This document shows, piece after piece, positions 16,983 through 25,064 of a stretch of DNA of 64,000 nucleotides (within the stretch, counting starts at the first letter, position 1; every line of letters starts with the position of its first letter). The notes beneath the pieces are model-generated. The model had not been told where the DNA came from, searched no databases, and worked only from the letters and a program-made list of their open reading frames with translations. The stretch comes from Candidatus Thioglobus sp. (GTDB taxonomy: Bacteria > Pseudomonadota > Gammaproteobacteria > PS1 > Pseudothioglobaceae), in the NCBI GenBank assembly GCA_028345955.1, contig JAOMEO010000004.1, forward strand, positions 1 to 64,000, in the 5' to 3' direction. Both the position numbers and the translations under genes were made by a program.

Positions 16983-18485
16983 TTACGTACTTCTCTTTGA
17001 TTTGCGATTTGAATAGAGGCCATAAGTAATAGATGCTATGCAAATAACAATGAGGGTTACATTGATAGTACCCGTTGTAAAATATATCATCCAATCATCA
17101 CCATATCGAGCGCCTCCAATTAACTTACCGAGAAGGAAATTGTTTTCAGCTATTGGACCTAATATAATTCCTAACACAACCGGCACAGCGCTAAAACCTG
17201 CCTTACTGGCAAAAAACATAATAGTTCCCAAGACCACCATAATGAGGACGTCAGAGTATGAGTTGCCAATACTGTATGTGCCAAACACTGCCAAAACTAA
17301 AATACTTACCGCCATGTAGTTATCTGGCACTTTCATAATCCAACCACTATGTCGACTCAAAAATAGGCCAATAATCAACATGAAAATTTGTGCAAGAATT
17401 AAAGAGTCGATAAATGTCCAAACAACCGGTGCAGTGTTCTCGGACACAAAAATTTCATGACCAGGAAAAATTCCATGAATCAATAAACCTCCCAATAATA
17501 CTGCAGCAGTCGGACTGCCTGGAATACTTAAAGTGAGCAATGGAATTAGAGAAGGCCCCACCATTGAATTGTTTGCACTCTCTGCGGCAATAATTCCTTC
17601 AGGCTCACCCTTTCCATAATTTGACTGGTTTTTACTTACTTTTTTGGTTTGATCGTAAGCCACTAATCCAGCTATTTGACCCCCTGCTCCAGGAATGATT
17701 CCAACAAGAGATCCTATAAATGATCCTATTGAAAGAGCTTTAACTTTACCGAATACAAATCTAAACGATTGCATCAAACTGGAATGACCCTCTGTTGAAA
17801 GAACTGGGTGTTTTTCGCTATAGTACTTCTCCATTAAGTTAAGCACTTGAGGCATTGCAAACAAGCCTATCAAACCAACAACAATGTTAACTCCACCCTC
17901 TAAATGGTCAGTAAATACAAATCTCTCCACACCCAAAACTGGGTTGTCTCCGATAGTGGCTAGCATTAAACCGAATAAACCTGATAGTAGTCCTTTGACA
18001 ACTGATTTGGAATCTATGGTCGCAATAATGGTAATTCCCAAAATGGCAATCCAAAACAACTCTGTAGTGCCAAACTCCAACGATAAACGTGCTAATGGAG
18101 GGGTAAAAAATATAAGAATAAAGACACCAAAAATACCACCTACAAAGGAACTCATAAAGCAATAATGTAGGGCCTCCCTAGACAATCCTTTTTTAGCCAT
18201 TTGATGACCATCCATCGCTGTTGCAATATTGGCCGGCGCACCAGGGACATTAACTAATATTGCACTTATAGCACCACCAGCAACAGTTGCTGTATACATC
18301 GCACCCAGTAAGATCAGACCACTTTCAGGCTTCATATGAAACGTAAAAGGAATCAGTAGTGCTACAGACATTGTTGGGCTTAGTCCAGGAAGCGCTCCAA
18401 GAATAATTCCTGCAAAGGTTCCGCCTACAAGTAGCGCTATGTGATAAACGGTGAAAACATTAGAAAAATAGTCTAGAAATTCCAT
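16983..18485 (-). CDS. TTT large membrane subunit (TctA)
   Basis: A 500-aa TctA-family permease with about 11-12 transmembrane segments. Hallmarks are GALPGLSPTMSVALLIPFTF (about 32-51), the IPGAGGQIAGLVAYDQTKK segment near 270 and the LTLSIPGSPTAAVLLGG repeat near 318. It is the first gene of the leftward operon, facing the divergent GntR regulator across a 291-base region with matching palindromic sites. It forms the transport channel with TctB and receives ligand from the TctC-type protein. Confidence 0.94.
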   Translation of the reverse strand: MEFLDYFSNVFTVYHIALLVGGTFAGIILGALPGLSPTMSVALLIPFTFHMKPESGLILLGAMYTATVAGGAISAILVNVPGAPANIATAMDGHQMAKKGLSREALHYCFMSSFVGGIFGVFILIFFTPPLARLSLEFGTTELFWIAILGITIIATIDSKSVVKGLLSGLFGLMLATIGDNPVLGVERFVFTDHLEGGVNIVVGLIGLFAMPQVLNLMEKYYSEKHPVLSTEGHSSLMQSFRFVFGKVKALSIGSFIGSLVGIIPGAGGQIAGLVAYDQTKKVSKNQSNYGKGEPEGIIAAESANNSMVGPSLIPLLTLSIPGSPTAAVLLGGLLIHGIFPGHEIFVSENTAPVVWTFIDSLILAQIFMLIIGLFLSRHSGWIMKVPDNYMAVSILVLAVFGTYSIGNSYSDVLIMVVLGTIMFFASKAGFSAVPVVLGIILGPIAENNFLLGKLIGGARYGDDWMIYFTTGTINVTLIVICIASITYGLYSNRKSKRST

Positions 18486-18530
18486 TCTTTAATCATTCAG
18501 CTTATTAAATAAATAATAGAAAAGTAAATT

Positions 18531-18566
18531 ATGAGTATTAAAACTAATATTAACTCATATATATGA
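18531..18566. promoter_or_regulatory. tctA-proximal operator copies
   Basis: ACTCATATATATGA at 18553-18566 repeats 14 bases of the 20-base palindrome at 18695, and ATGAGTAT at 18531-18538 repeats one half-site. They lie 46-81 bases upstream of the tctA start, where a repressor or activator would act on the transporter operon. Confidence 0.5.
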
Positions 18567-18694
18567 CCTGTTGATAGTACACTTAGGTCAGGAAGTTGTC
18601 AAATGATATTCTAAAAAAAAGATAGATGCTTTTATAATAAGTTTAAAAGAACTAAACAGACAAAAATGGCGTTAATTTAGGATTAGAACTAACA

Positions 18695-18714
18695 ATACTC
18701 ATATATATGAGTAT
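18695..18714. promoter_or_regulatory. 20-base palindromic operator for the GntR regulator
   Basis: ATACTCATATATATGAGTAT is a perfect 20-base palindrome 62 bases upstream of the GntR gene. A possible -10 (TATACT, 18712-18717) overlaps its right end, which fits autorepression. GntR/HutC proteins bind short palindromes as dimers. The second copy on the tctA side suggests coordinated control of both divergent units. Confidence 0.6.
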
Positions 18715-18776
18715 ACTGTGAAATTCTTAGATTAAAAATTATGTCGAATTATTCACTTCATTTCTAATAAACGCAA

Positions 18777-19499
18777 ATGAATAAAAAGCTTTACCATAAA
18801 GTCATAGATTATATAAACGAAGAAATAACTAGTGGCAACCTCACCATTGGTGATTTGCTTCCTTCTGAAACACAGCTATCCAAATTGTTAAATGTTAGTG
18901 TTGGAACTGTAAGAAAAGCAATAGACAAATTAGAAAACAGTAATCTTTTGTATCGTCACCACGGTAAAGGGACCTATGTCTCTGATTATGGATTTGACAA
19001 TAGTATGTTTAACTTTTTTAGTTATGGTAGTGAAACAGGTTCATCAATTAGAATCTACAAAACCACTCCAATACGAAAAAAAACAACCGCCACTACAGAG
19101 GTAGCCTTGCAGTTAGAAATAGAGCGTGGTGCGGACGTTATTTATCTCGAAAGAAGAGGTTATATAGATGAAAAAAATCCGATTATCATTGAAAAATCTT
19201 GGTGGATTGCAGAGGTTGTCGAAGGTCTTCAAAAACCTAACATACATATACCTGATCTACTCTATGCCCTTATCTATAAAAAATTTGCAACACAAATCAT
19301 AACATCAAAAGAAGTATTAACTGCAGGTATTGCTGATAGCAAAACGGCGAAAATTCTACACATAAATAAAGGCGATCCTGTGGTCATATTAAATCGATAC
19401 TCTTATGCAAAGGATAAAGGTTTGGTTGAGTTTCGTATAACCACCGGCAGAGCTGACATGTTCAGTTATAGAACTACAATTGGTAACAACGATTATTAA
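18777..19499 (+). CDS. GntR-family (HutC/UTRA) transcriptional regulator
   Basis: A 240-aa regulator. The N-terminal winged helix (about 1-70) includes LPSETQLSKLLNVSVGTVRKAI and the YRHHGKGTYV wing. The C-terminal UTRA ligand domain (about 85-235) includes VIYLERRGYIDEKNPIIIEKSWW and the ending FRITTGRADMFSYRT. It is divergent from the transporter-fusion-pta operon and is the likely specific sensor for that pathway, with a small effector such as the imported carboxylate. It ends one base from the convergent IclR gene. Confidence 0.92.
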   Translation: MNKKLYHKVIDYINEEITSGNLTIGDLLPSETQLSKLLNVSVGTVRKAIDKLENSNLLYRHHGKGTYVSDYGFDNSMFNFFSYGSETGSSIRIYKTTPIRKKTTATTEVALQLEIERGADVIYLERRGYIDEKNPIIIEKSWWIAEVVEGLQKPNIHIPDLLYALIYKKFATQIITSKEVLTAGIADSKTAKILHINKGDPVVILNRYSYAKDKGLVEFRITTGRADMFSYRTTIGNNDY

Positions 19500-19500
19500 T

Positions 19501-20190
19501 TCATGGCATTACTATATTGGCCAACTGAGATTTAAAAAGCTTTAATAAAAATATCTTTTGTTTGTCGTTGAAGCGACTGATTGGTCCAGAAACTACTATT
19601 GCACCAACAAATTTAGAGCTGCTAGATATTACTGGAACAGCAAGTGCAAACAAAGAGGCATTATGCTCACGAATTGAAAGATAATACCCAGCATCTCTAA
19701 TTTCCTTATAGAATCCAGTTTTGTCATTTTTTCTTTTACCATAAGCGAGAATGATTCTTCCAGAAGCTCCACGATTCAATTCTAAACGGCTACCTTGTTC
19801 AATATTGTGACGTATTTCATCACGCGAATGAGCCCTATATAGGCAAATTCGCATACTATCCTCTTCTACAAAGAATGAAGCTGTTTCTCCGGATATATCT
19901 CTTATTTCATCAATAATAGGACGAATTTGTTCTAAGCGATTACTTTGAGTATAAATGGCACTTAAATAAAGCGCCTGAGTTCCAACTACATAATCTTTAT
20001 TTTTTAATCTTGAAATATATCCATATTCTTCAAGTGTAGACAAGATGCGATAAGTGGTAGATATATTAAAGTCTAATTTTTCACAAATTTCATTGATGCT
20101 GAATTGTGTCTTATCAAGTGAAAATACAGACAGAATTTGAAGACATTTTTCAATGGCATTGTGTTTTTTGTCTAGAGATCTTAGAATCAT
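19501..20190 (-). CDS. IclR-family transcriptional regulator
   Basis: A 229-aa IclR-type regulator. The N-terminal HTH (about 10-70) has FSINEICEKLDFNISTTYRILSTLEEYGYI, and the C-terminal effector domain (about 85-229) has the GASGRIILAYG and LFALAVPVISSSSKFVGAIVVSGP segments. It is divergent from aceA-aceK. In E. coli the namesake IclR represses aceBAK, so control of the glyoxylate bypass here is a reasonable inference, though the protein may instead answer to a sulfonate-derived effector. The first codons follow a 15-base palindrome that may be its operator. No Shine-Dalgarno is evident. Confidence 0.9.
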   Translation of the reverse strand: MILRSLDKKHNAIEKCLQILSVFSLDKTQFSINEICEKLDFNISTTYRILSTLEEYGYISRLKNKDYVVGTQALYLSAIYTQSNRLEQIRPIIDEIRDISGETASFFVEEDSMRICLYRAHSRDEIRHNIEQGSRLELNRGASGRIILAYGKRKNDKTGFYKEIRDAGYYLSIREHNASLFALAVPVISSSSKFVGAIVVSGPISRFNDKQKIFLLKLFKSQLANIVMP

Positions 20191-20195
20191 AATTA

Positions 20196-20210
20196 TTTCA
20201 TATTATGAAA
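20196..20210. promoter_or_regulatory. Candidate IclR operator
   Basis: TTTCATA-T-TATGAAA, a perfect 7-1-7 palindrome 5 bases upstream of the iclR start and 165 bases upstream of aceA. A shorter palindrome TGAATATTCA lies at 20236-20245. IclR proteins commonly bind 13-15-base palindromes in the divergent region, so autoregulation and aceA control are plausible. The sequence does not match the E. coli IclR box. Confidence 0.4.
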
Positions 20211-20375
20211 AATAAGTATTATATAGTGAAATTATTGAATATTCAGAATTTATCGTTGGTATCATAAAAACAACTAACAAATCTAATCAATGCAAATGGA
20301 CAACATTGATGATAGACTAATAACCTGTCTAAAAACTGTCAGGCTTAAATACAAATAAATACATAGGGAGAAGAA

Positions 20376-21683
20376 ATGAATAGAGAAAAACAAATAGAGG
20401 CACTACAAAAAAATTGGCAAGATAACCCTAGATGGGCTAATGTTAAGCGTACTTATGATGCTGAAGACGTTATACGCTTGCGTGGTTCAGTTCAACCCGA
20501 ATGCACCTATGCTCATCGTGGTGCAGAAAAGCTTTGGAACTTAGTAAATGGCTCCGCTAAAAAGGGCTATGTGAATTGCATGGGAGCCATTACTGGTGGC
20601 CAGGCGATGCAACAAGCAAAAGCAGGTATAGAGGCAATCTACCTATCAGGTTGGCAAGTTGCAGCTGATGGAAATACCTCCGAAACAATGTATCCAGACC
20701 AATCATTATATGCATATGACTCAGTTCCAACCATGGTAAGGCGAATCAATAATACTTTTAAGAGAGCAGATGAAATTCAATGGGCAAAAGGCATTGAGTC
20801 TGGTGACGAGGGTCATGTTGATTACTTTTTGCCGATTGTTGCTGACGCTGAAGCTGGCTTTGGTGGAGTATTGAATTCTTTTGAATTGATGAAAAATATG
20901 ATCTCTAACGGTGCCGCAGGTGTCCATTTTGAAGATCAATTAGCCGCCGTTAAAAAATGTGGCCACATGGGCGGTAAAGTTTTAGTGCCTACTCAAGAAG
21001 CAATTCAAAAGCTTATTTCTGCACGACTGGCAGCAGATGTTATGGGAGTACCCACTGTTTTATTAGCTCGGACTGATTCAGAAGCTGCAAACTTGCTGAC
21101 ATCGGATGTAGACCCGTACGATGCGTCATTTATAACAGGCAAGCGCACCGCGGAAGGCTTTTATGTTGTAAAAAATGGTTTAGAACAATCCATTTCTCGT
21201 GGCGTAGCCTATGCACCATATGCAGATTTGGTTTGGTGCGAAACTGGTAAACCTGACCTTGGTTTTGCTCGTGAGTTCGCTGAAGCAGTTTTAGCTGAAA
21301 ATCCTAATCAATTATTGGCATACAACTGCTCACCTTCATTCAATTGGAAGAAAAATTTAAACGATACTGAGATTGCCTCTTTTCAAGAGAAGATTGCAGA
21401 AATGGGTTACAAGTATCAGTTTATCACTTTAGCGGGTATTCATAATATGTGGTATAACATGTTTGACTTGGCTTATGACTATGCAAAAGGTGAAGGTATG
21501 AAGCACTACGTAAACAAAGTTCAGGAACCTGAGTTTGAAGCTTCCAAAAAAGGTTACACTTTTGCATCGCATCAGCAAGAAGTTGGAGCTGGCTATTTCG
21601 ATGATGTTACCACGGTAATTCAAGGCGGCCTGTCATCGGTGACTGCATTGACAGGTTCCACGGAAGAAGAGCAATTTAACTAA
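20376..21683 (+). CDS. aceA: Isocitrate lyase
   Basis: A 435-aa enzyme splitting isocitrate to glyoxylate and succinate, the first step of the glyoxylate bypass. It is very close in length and sequence to E. coli AceA. The catalytic cysteine is C195 in KKCGHMGGK, and metal/substrate segments include [11 protein letters not shown] (154-164) and [10 protein letters not shown] strong GGGAGAAGAA ribosome site precedes the ATG. It is the first gene of aceA-aceK-rraA-glcG, facing an IclR gene. Malate synthase is not in the window. Placement beside Pta and Xsc suggests use of acetyl-CoA from C2 sulfonates. Confidence 0.98.
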   Translation: MNREKQIEALQKNWQDNPRWANVKRTYDAEDVIRLRGSVQPECTYAHRGAEKLWNLVNGSAKKGYVNCMGAITGGQAMQQAKAGIEAIYLSGWQVAADGNTSETMYPDQSLYAYDSVPTMVRRINNTFKRADEIQWAKGIESGDEGHVDYFLPIVADAEAGFGGVLNSFELMKNMISNGAAGVHFEDQLAAVKKCGHMGGKVLVPTQEAIQKLISARLAADVMGVPTVLLARTDSEAANLLTSDVDPYDASFITGKRTAEGFYVVKNGLEQSISRGVAYAPYADLVWCETGKPDLGFAREFAEAVLAENPNQLLAYNCSPSFNWKKNLNDTEIASFQEKIAEMGYKYQFITLAGIHNMWYNMFDLAYDYAKGEGMKHYVNKVQEPEFEASKKGYTFASHQQEVGAGYFDDVTTVIQGGLSSVTALTGSTEEEQFN

Positions 21684-21710
21684 GAAATGGTAGCCTAACA
21701 ATTATGCTTT

Positions 21711-21739
21711 GCTTCACCAAATGAAGCTTAATTTTTTTT
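21711..21739 (+). terminator. aceA-aceK attenuator
   Basis: GCTTCA, loop CCAAA, TGAAGC, then TTAA and eight T. This short intrinsic terminator sits between aceA and aceK, 15 bases before the aceK start. A partial terminator would lower aceK relative to aceA, as expected since only little kinase/phosphatase is needed. In E. coli aceK is likewise expressed far below aceA. Confidence 0.6.
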
Positions 21740-21754
21740 GTTGGTTGATTCTTT

Positions 21755-23560
21755 ATGTTTAATGATTTTTCAGATACATTATCACTTACGATTGCTAAGC
21801 AGATTTTGGGTGGCTTTGAGCAACACTATCGAAACATTAAAAAAGCCTCAGTAGAGGCAAAGAGGTGTTTTGAAGAAAGAGAATGGGGAAAAATTGATAA
21901 AGATTCAAAGCTTAGACTTAATTTCTATGACAAGCAAGTTAATACCTTCTGCAAAAAACTATCTAAAGATCTAAATCTAAAAAAACAAAATGTTTACGGC
22001 GCTAAAGCTGAAATGCGTCAGCAAACGCATTTAGATAAATTTAATTCTGATTTTTGGAAAAGAACTAAACTTGCCTACATTGAACTGATTACACTACATA
22101 AACAACCAGAATTAGCAGAAACCTTTTACAACTCAGTGTTTTGTCGCTTGTTTTCTAGAAGCTATTATACCAATCAATATATTTTTACCAAACCCTGTGT
22201 TTCGCTTAGCTACATTGACATGGATGAACCTGTAGTTGAAAGCTTCTTCATTGAACAAGGGCAAATTAAAGATGCCTTTACACAAATCCTTAAAAGCTTT
22301 TCATTTAATTGCAAGTTTGGCAACCTCGAACAAGATATCCAGCGCTTACAAGAACAGCTCCACAAACAAATACCTCCATTAAAATCTCAAACCTTCGAAA
22401 TTCAAGTAATAAAAACCCCTTTTATTAGAGGCAAGGGTGCATATATTGTCGGTAAAATTATTTCCCAACTATACTCCGACCAACCACTTTTAATCGCTCT
22501 ACTAAACGATAAAAAGAGTGGACTTTATGTTGACAGTTTGCTCACTGATACTGGAAGCATTTCAGTTGTATTTAGCTTCTCTAGGTCATACTTCTTTATT
22601 ACTACTGATTACCCCGCAGCTGTAGTTGATTATTTAAAAGTACTGATGCCGGCAAAAACAAGAGCGGTTCTTTATAGTGCTATTGGTCTTCATAAACAGG
22701 GCAAGACTCTACTCTACAGACACTTTTTAAAATATTCAAGAATCACCAGTGAGAAGCTAATAATAGCTCCCGGAATCAAAGGTATGGTGATGACAGTCTT
22801 CACCTTCCCGATGTACCCTTACGTTTTTAAAGTAATTAATGACCATTTTGCACCACCAAAGATGGGTACAAAAGAAATGGTTAAAGAAAAATATTATTTT
22901 GTTAAAAATCACATTCGAGTTGGAAGACTTGCAGATACATGGGAGTTTTCTAATGTGGCCTTTCCAATGAAGTATATTGATGACTCTTTGCTTGATGAGT
23001 TAAAGAAAAAAGCTGCTTCAAATTTAGAGTTTGAGGATGATTTGTTGATCGTCAAACATATGTATATAGAAAACAAGATGACTCCACTTAACATCTATCT
23101 TGAAACAGCCAATAAAAATGAACAAACCCATATCATTAATGACTATGGTAAAGCGATTGATCAGTTGATTAACTCGAACATCTTTCCTGGTGATATGTTG
23201 ACAAAAAATTTCGGAGTTACCCGTCATGATCGTGTCGTTTTCTATGACTATGATGAAATCACTTTAATGAGCACGCCGGTCTTTAAAAAGATACCAAAAT
23301 CAAGAACTTATGAAGAAGAGATGTCATCAGAGCCGTGGTATTACGTTGGACCAAATGATGTTTTTCCTGAGGAATTTAAATACTTTATGTTCCCAACTGA
23401 GCATATGAAAGATACATTTAATGCACGCTATCAAAAATTACTAGATGCAGAGTATTGGGGGTCAATTCAAGAAAATATTAAAAAGAATGGTGTGATGGAT
23501 TATTATCCCTATGGTTCCGATAAAAGGATGTGTGAGATCTATGGAGAAAACAATGAATGA
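21755..23560 (+). CDS. aceK: Isocitrate dehydrogenase kinase/phosphatase
   Basis: A 601-aa bifunctional enzyme (E. coli AceK is about 578 aa) that phosphorylates isocitrate dehydrogenase to divert flux to isocitrate lyase and dephosphorylates it to restore the TCA cycle. AceK-typical segments include the N-terminal regulatory part (1-320), APGIKGMVMTVFTFPMYPYVFK in the nucleotide-binding lobe (about 338-359), DMLTKNFGVTRHDRVVFYDYDEI in the catalytic lobe (about 483-505), and EEMSSEPWY. It overlaps the following rraA by 8 bases. Confidence 0.97.
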   Translation: MFNDFSDTLSLTIAKQILGGFEQHYRNIKKASVEAKRCFEEREWGKIDKDSKLRLNFYDKQVNTFCKKLSKDLNLKKQNVYGAKAEMRQQTHLDKFNSDFWKRTKLAYIELITLHKQPELAETFYNSVFCRLFSRSYYTNQYIFTKPCVSLSYIDMDEPVVESFFIEQGQIKDAFTQILKSFSFNCKFGNLEQDIQRLQEQLHKQIPPLKSQTFEIQVIKTPFIRGKGAYIVGKIISQLYSDQPLLIALLNDKKSGLYVDSLLTDTGSISVVFSFSRSYFFITTDYPAAVVDYLKVLMPAKTRAVLYSAIGLHKQGKTLLYRHFLKYSRITSEKLIIAPGIKGMVMTVFTFPMYPYVFKVINDHFAPPKMGTKEMVKEKYYFVKNHIRVGRLADTWEFSNVAFPMKYIDDSLLDELKKKAASNLEFEDDLLIVKHMYIENKMTPLNIYLETANKNEQTHIINDYGKAIDQLINSNIFPGDMLTKNFGVTRHDRVVFYDYDEITLMSTPVFKKIPKSRTYEEEMSSEPWYYVGPNDVFPEEFKYFMFPTEHMKDTFNARYQKLLDAEYWGSIQENIKKNGVMDYYPYGSDKRMCEIYGENNE

Positions 23561-24029
23561 GACAACCTGTGATATCTCAGACAAGCTACATCCTAATGTA
23601 CAGTATTTAGCGCCAGTATATAAAAATTACGGTGCAAAAACTTCATTTTCAGGCCATATTGTTACTGTAAAGTGCTATGAAGATAACTCACTTGTTGAAG
23701 TAGCTTTAAAGACTAATGGTAAGGACTCAGTTTTAGTAATTGATGCAGGTGGCTCTATGAATTGTGCAATGTTGGGGGATAAAAGAGCAACTGATGCAAT
23801 CAAAAATGAATGGGAAGGTATTTTAATTCATGGATTGATTAGAGACTCCGCAACAATCAAAGGTATGGAGATTGGTATTCGTGCACTTGGAGTTTGCCCT
23901 CTTAAAAGCATTAAAAATGGAATTGGTGATAGCAACTTAATTGTCAATTTTTCTGGAGTTACATTCACTCCAGGTGAGTATTTATATGCCGACGAGGATG
24001 GTGTTATTGTAGTGAAGGAGAAATTATGA
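23553..24029 (+). CDS. rraA: RraA-family protein
   Basis: A 158-aa protein of the RraA fold. E. coli RraA binds and inhibits RNase E; relatives are 4-hydroxy-4-methyl-2-oxoglutarate/oxaloacetate aldolases. TCDISDKL, the VKCYEDNSLV, VIDAGGSMNCAMLGD and NEWEGILIHGLIRD segments, and VNFSGVTFTPGEYLYADEDGV match RraA closely. The start at 23553 has GGAG 7 bases upstream. An in-frame start at 23511 would lie deep in aceK. Co-transcription with aceK makes a metabolic aldolase-like role as plausible as RNase E control. Confidence 0.85.
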   Translation: MNETTCDISDKLHPNVQYLAPVYKNYGAKTSFSGHIVTVKCYEDNSLVEVALKTNGKDSVLVIDAGGSMNCAMLGDKRATDAIKNEWEGILIHGLIRDSATIKGMEIGIRALGVCPLKSIKNGIGDSNLIVNFSGVTFTPGEYLYADEDGVIVVKEKL

Positions 24030-24448
24030 AGCAAGTACTAAAGCTTACGCTTAAAGATGCAAAGAAAATGATGGATGGTGCCATTAATAAAGCCATCGAG
24101 ATAGGTGTAGATATGGATATCGCGATTGTGGACGATGGTGGTCACCTTATGTTATTTACAAGAATGGATAATGCAAGAATTACAAGCATTAATATCTCCA
24201 TCGATAAGGCTTTTACTGCGGCGGCAGCTAGAAAAGCAACCTTAGATTATGGTAATGCTGTTCGTAATCACGGCCCAGCCTTTGGCATCCAAACTTCACA
24301 TCAAGGTCGTTTTTGTGTCGTAGGTGGTGGCTTGCCGCTTTTTGTCGATAGTCAGATTGTTGGTGGGATTGGTTGCAGTTCTGGTACTCCTGACCAAGAT
24401 ATAGTGGTTGCTCAAGCGGGGCTTGACGCATGTCTTAAAGCTAAATAA
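24026..24448 (+). CDS. GlcG/HbpS-family (DUF336) protein
   Basis: A 140-aa single-domain GlcG/HbpS protein: VDMDIAIVDDGGHLMLFTRMDNA and the glycine-rich GGGLPLFVDSQIVGGIG match the family. Members sit in glycolate (glc) operons or bind haem extracellularly; no signal peptide is seen here. It overlaps rraA by 4 bases at the end of the aceA operon. Its presence beside glyoxylate genes echoes glcG in E. coli, but its biochemical role is not established. Confidence 0.88.
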   Translation: MKQVLKLTLKDAKKMMDGAINKAIEIGVDMDIAIVDDGGHLMLFTRMDNARITSINISIDKAFTAAAARKATLDYGNAVRNHGPAFGIQTSHQGRFCVVGGGLPLFVDSQIVGGIGCSSGTPDQDIVVAQAGLDACLKAK

Positions 24449-24462
24449 TAAAAAAGTTCGTT

Positions 24463-25014
24463 CTAGCCTTTAAATGCACTATCAGAAAGTAAGTATTCAA
24501 CTTCATCTGTACTACTCTTTCTTCCCAAAATATCATTTCTATGCGGGAAACGACCAAACCTCTTTATGATATTCCTATGATGTTTGGAATATTCATCGTT
24601 GAAATCATATTTCTCAAAAAGTTTGACCTGTAAATCTTGATGTTCAAGATTTTCGCTATGCATTAAAGGCATAAAGAGAAAAAGTAATTCTTCAGCATTC
24701 AAATTTTCATCGTAGCCGTTATCAATTGCTTTTAAAGCCACTTCAACAGCCATATTTTCGGTTTGAAAACCTTTAGTTTCACCTCTAAACATATTCAAAG
24801 GAAACTGATCTAAGACAATAATCAACGCCAAACAACCTTGTGGTGAATCTTGCCAATCGTCAAGTTCTCCAGATGCAGCGCTCATCCAAAGCATTTCATA
24901 ACGCCGCTTTATTTCATTGTCTATTTCAGGAGTCGAGGAAAACCAATGTTGTCTACTTTTTTCAGAAAACCAATATTTAATGACATCAGAATGATTCATA
25001 GTTAACGAAGGCAT
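24463..25014 (-). CDS. DUF924 family protein
   Basis: A 183-aa cytoplasmic, helical protein of the DUF924 family. Hallmarks are IKYWFSE, WFSSTPEIDNEI, CLALIIVLDQFPLNMFRG, LLFLFMPLMHSE and HRNIIKRFGRFPHRNDILGR. The biochemical function of this family is unknown. It lies 50 bases downstream of xsc on the same strand, so it may be the last gene of the taurine operon, and is convergent with the glcG-like gene. Confidence 0.85.
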   Translation of the reverse strand: MPSLTMNHSDVIKYWFSEKSRQHWFSSTPEIDNEIKRRYEMLWMSAASGELDDWQDSPQGCLALIIVLDQFPLNMFRGETKGFQTENMAVEVALKAIDNGYDENLNAEELLFLFMPLMHSENLEHQDLQVKLFEKYDFNDEYSKHHRNIIKRFGRFPHRNDILGRKSSTDEVEYLLSDSAFKG

Positions 25015-25064
25015 TTATTTATTGAGAGAGGAAAACCTGACTAAAACAAACAAATAGTTAAAGT

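Noticed and set aside
18601-18690. Small gene between tctA and the GntR gene
   Set aside because: No frame with a start and plausible length; AT-rich regulatory DNA only.
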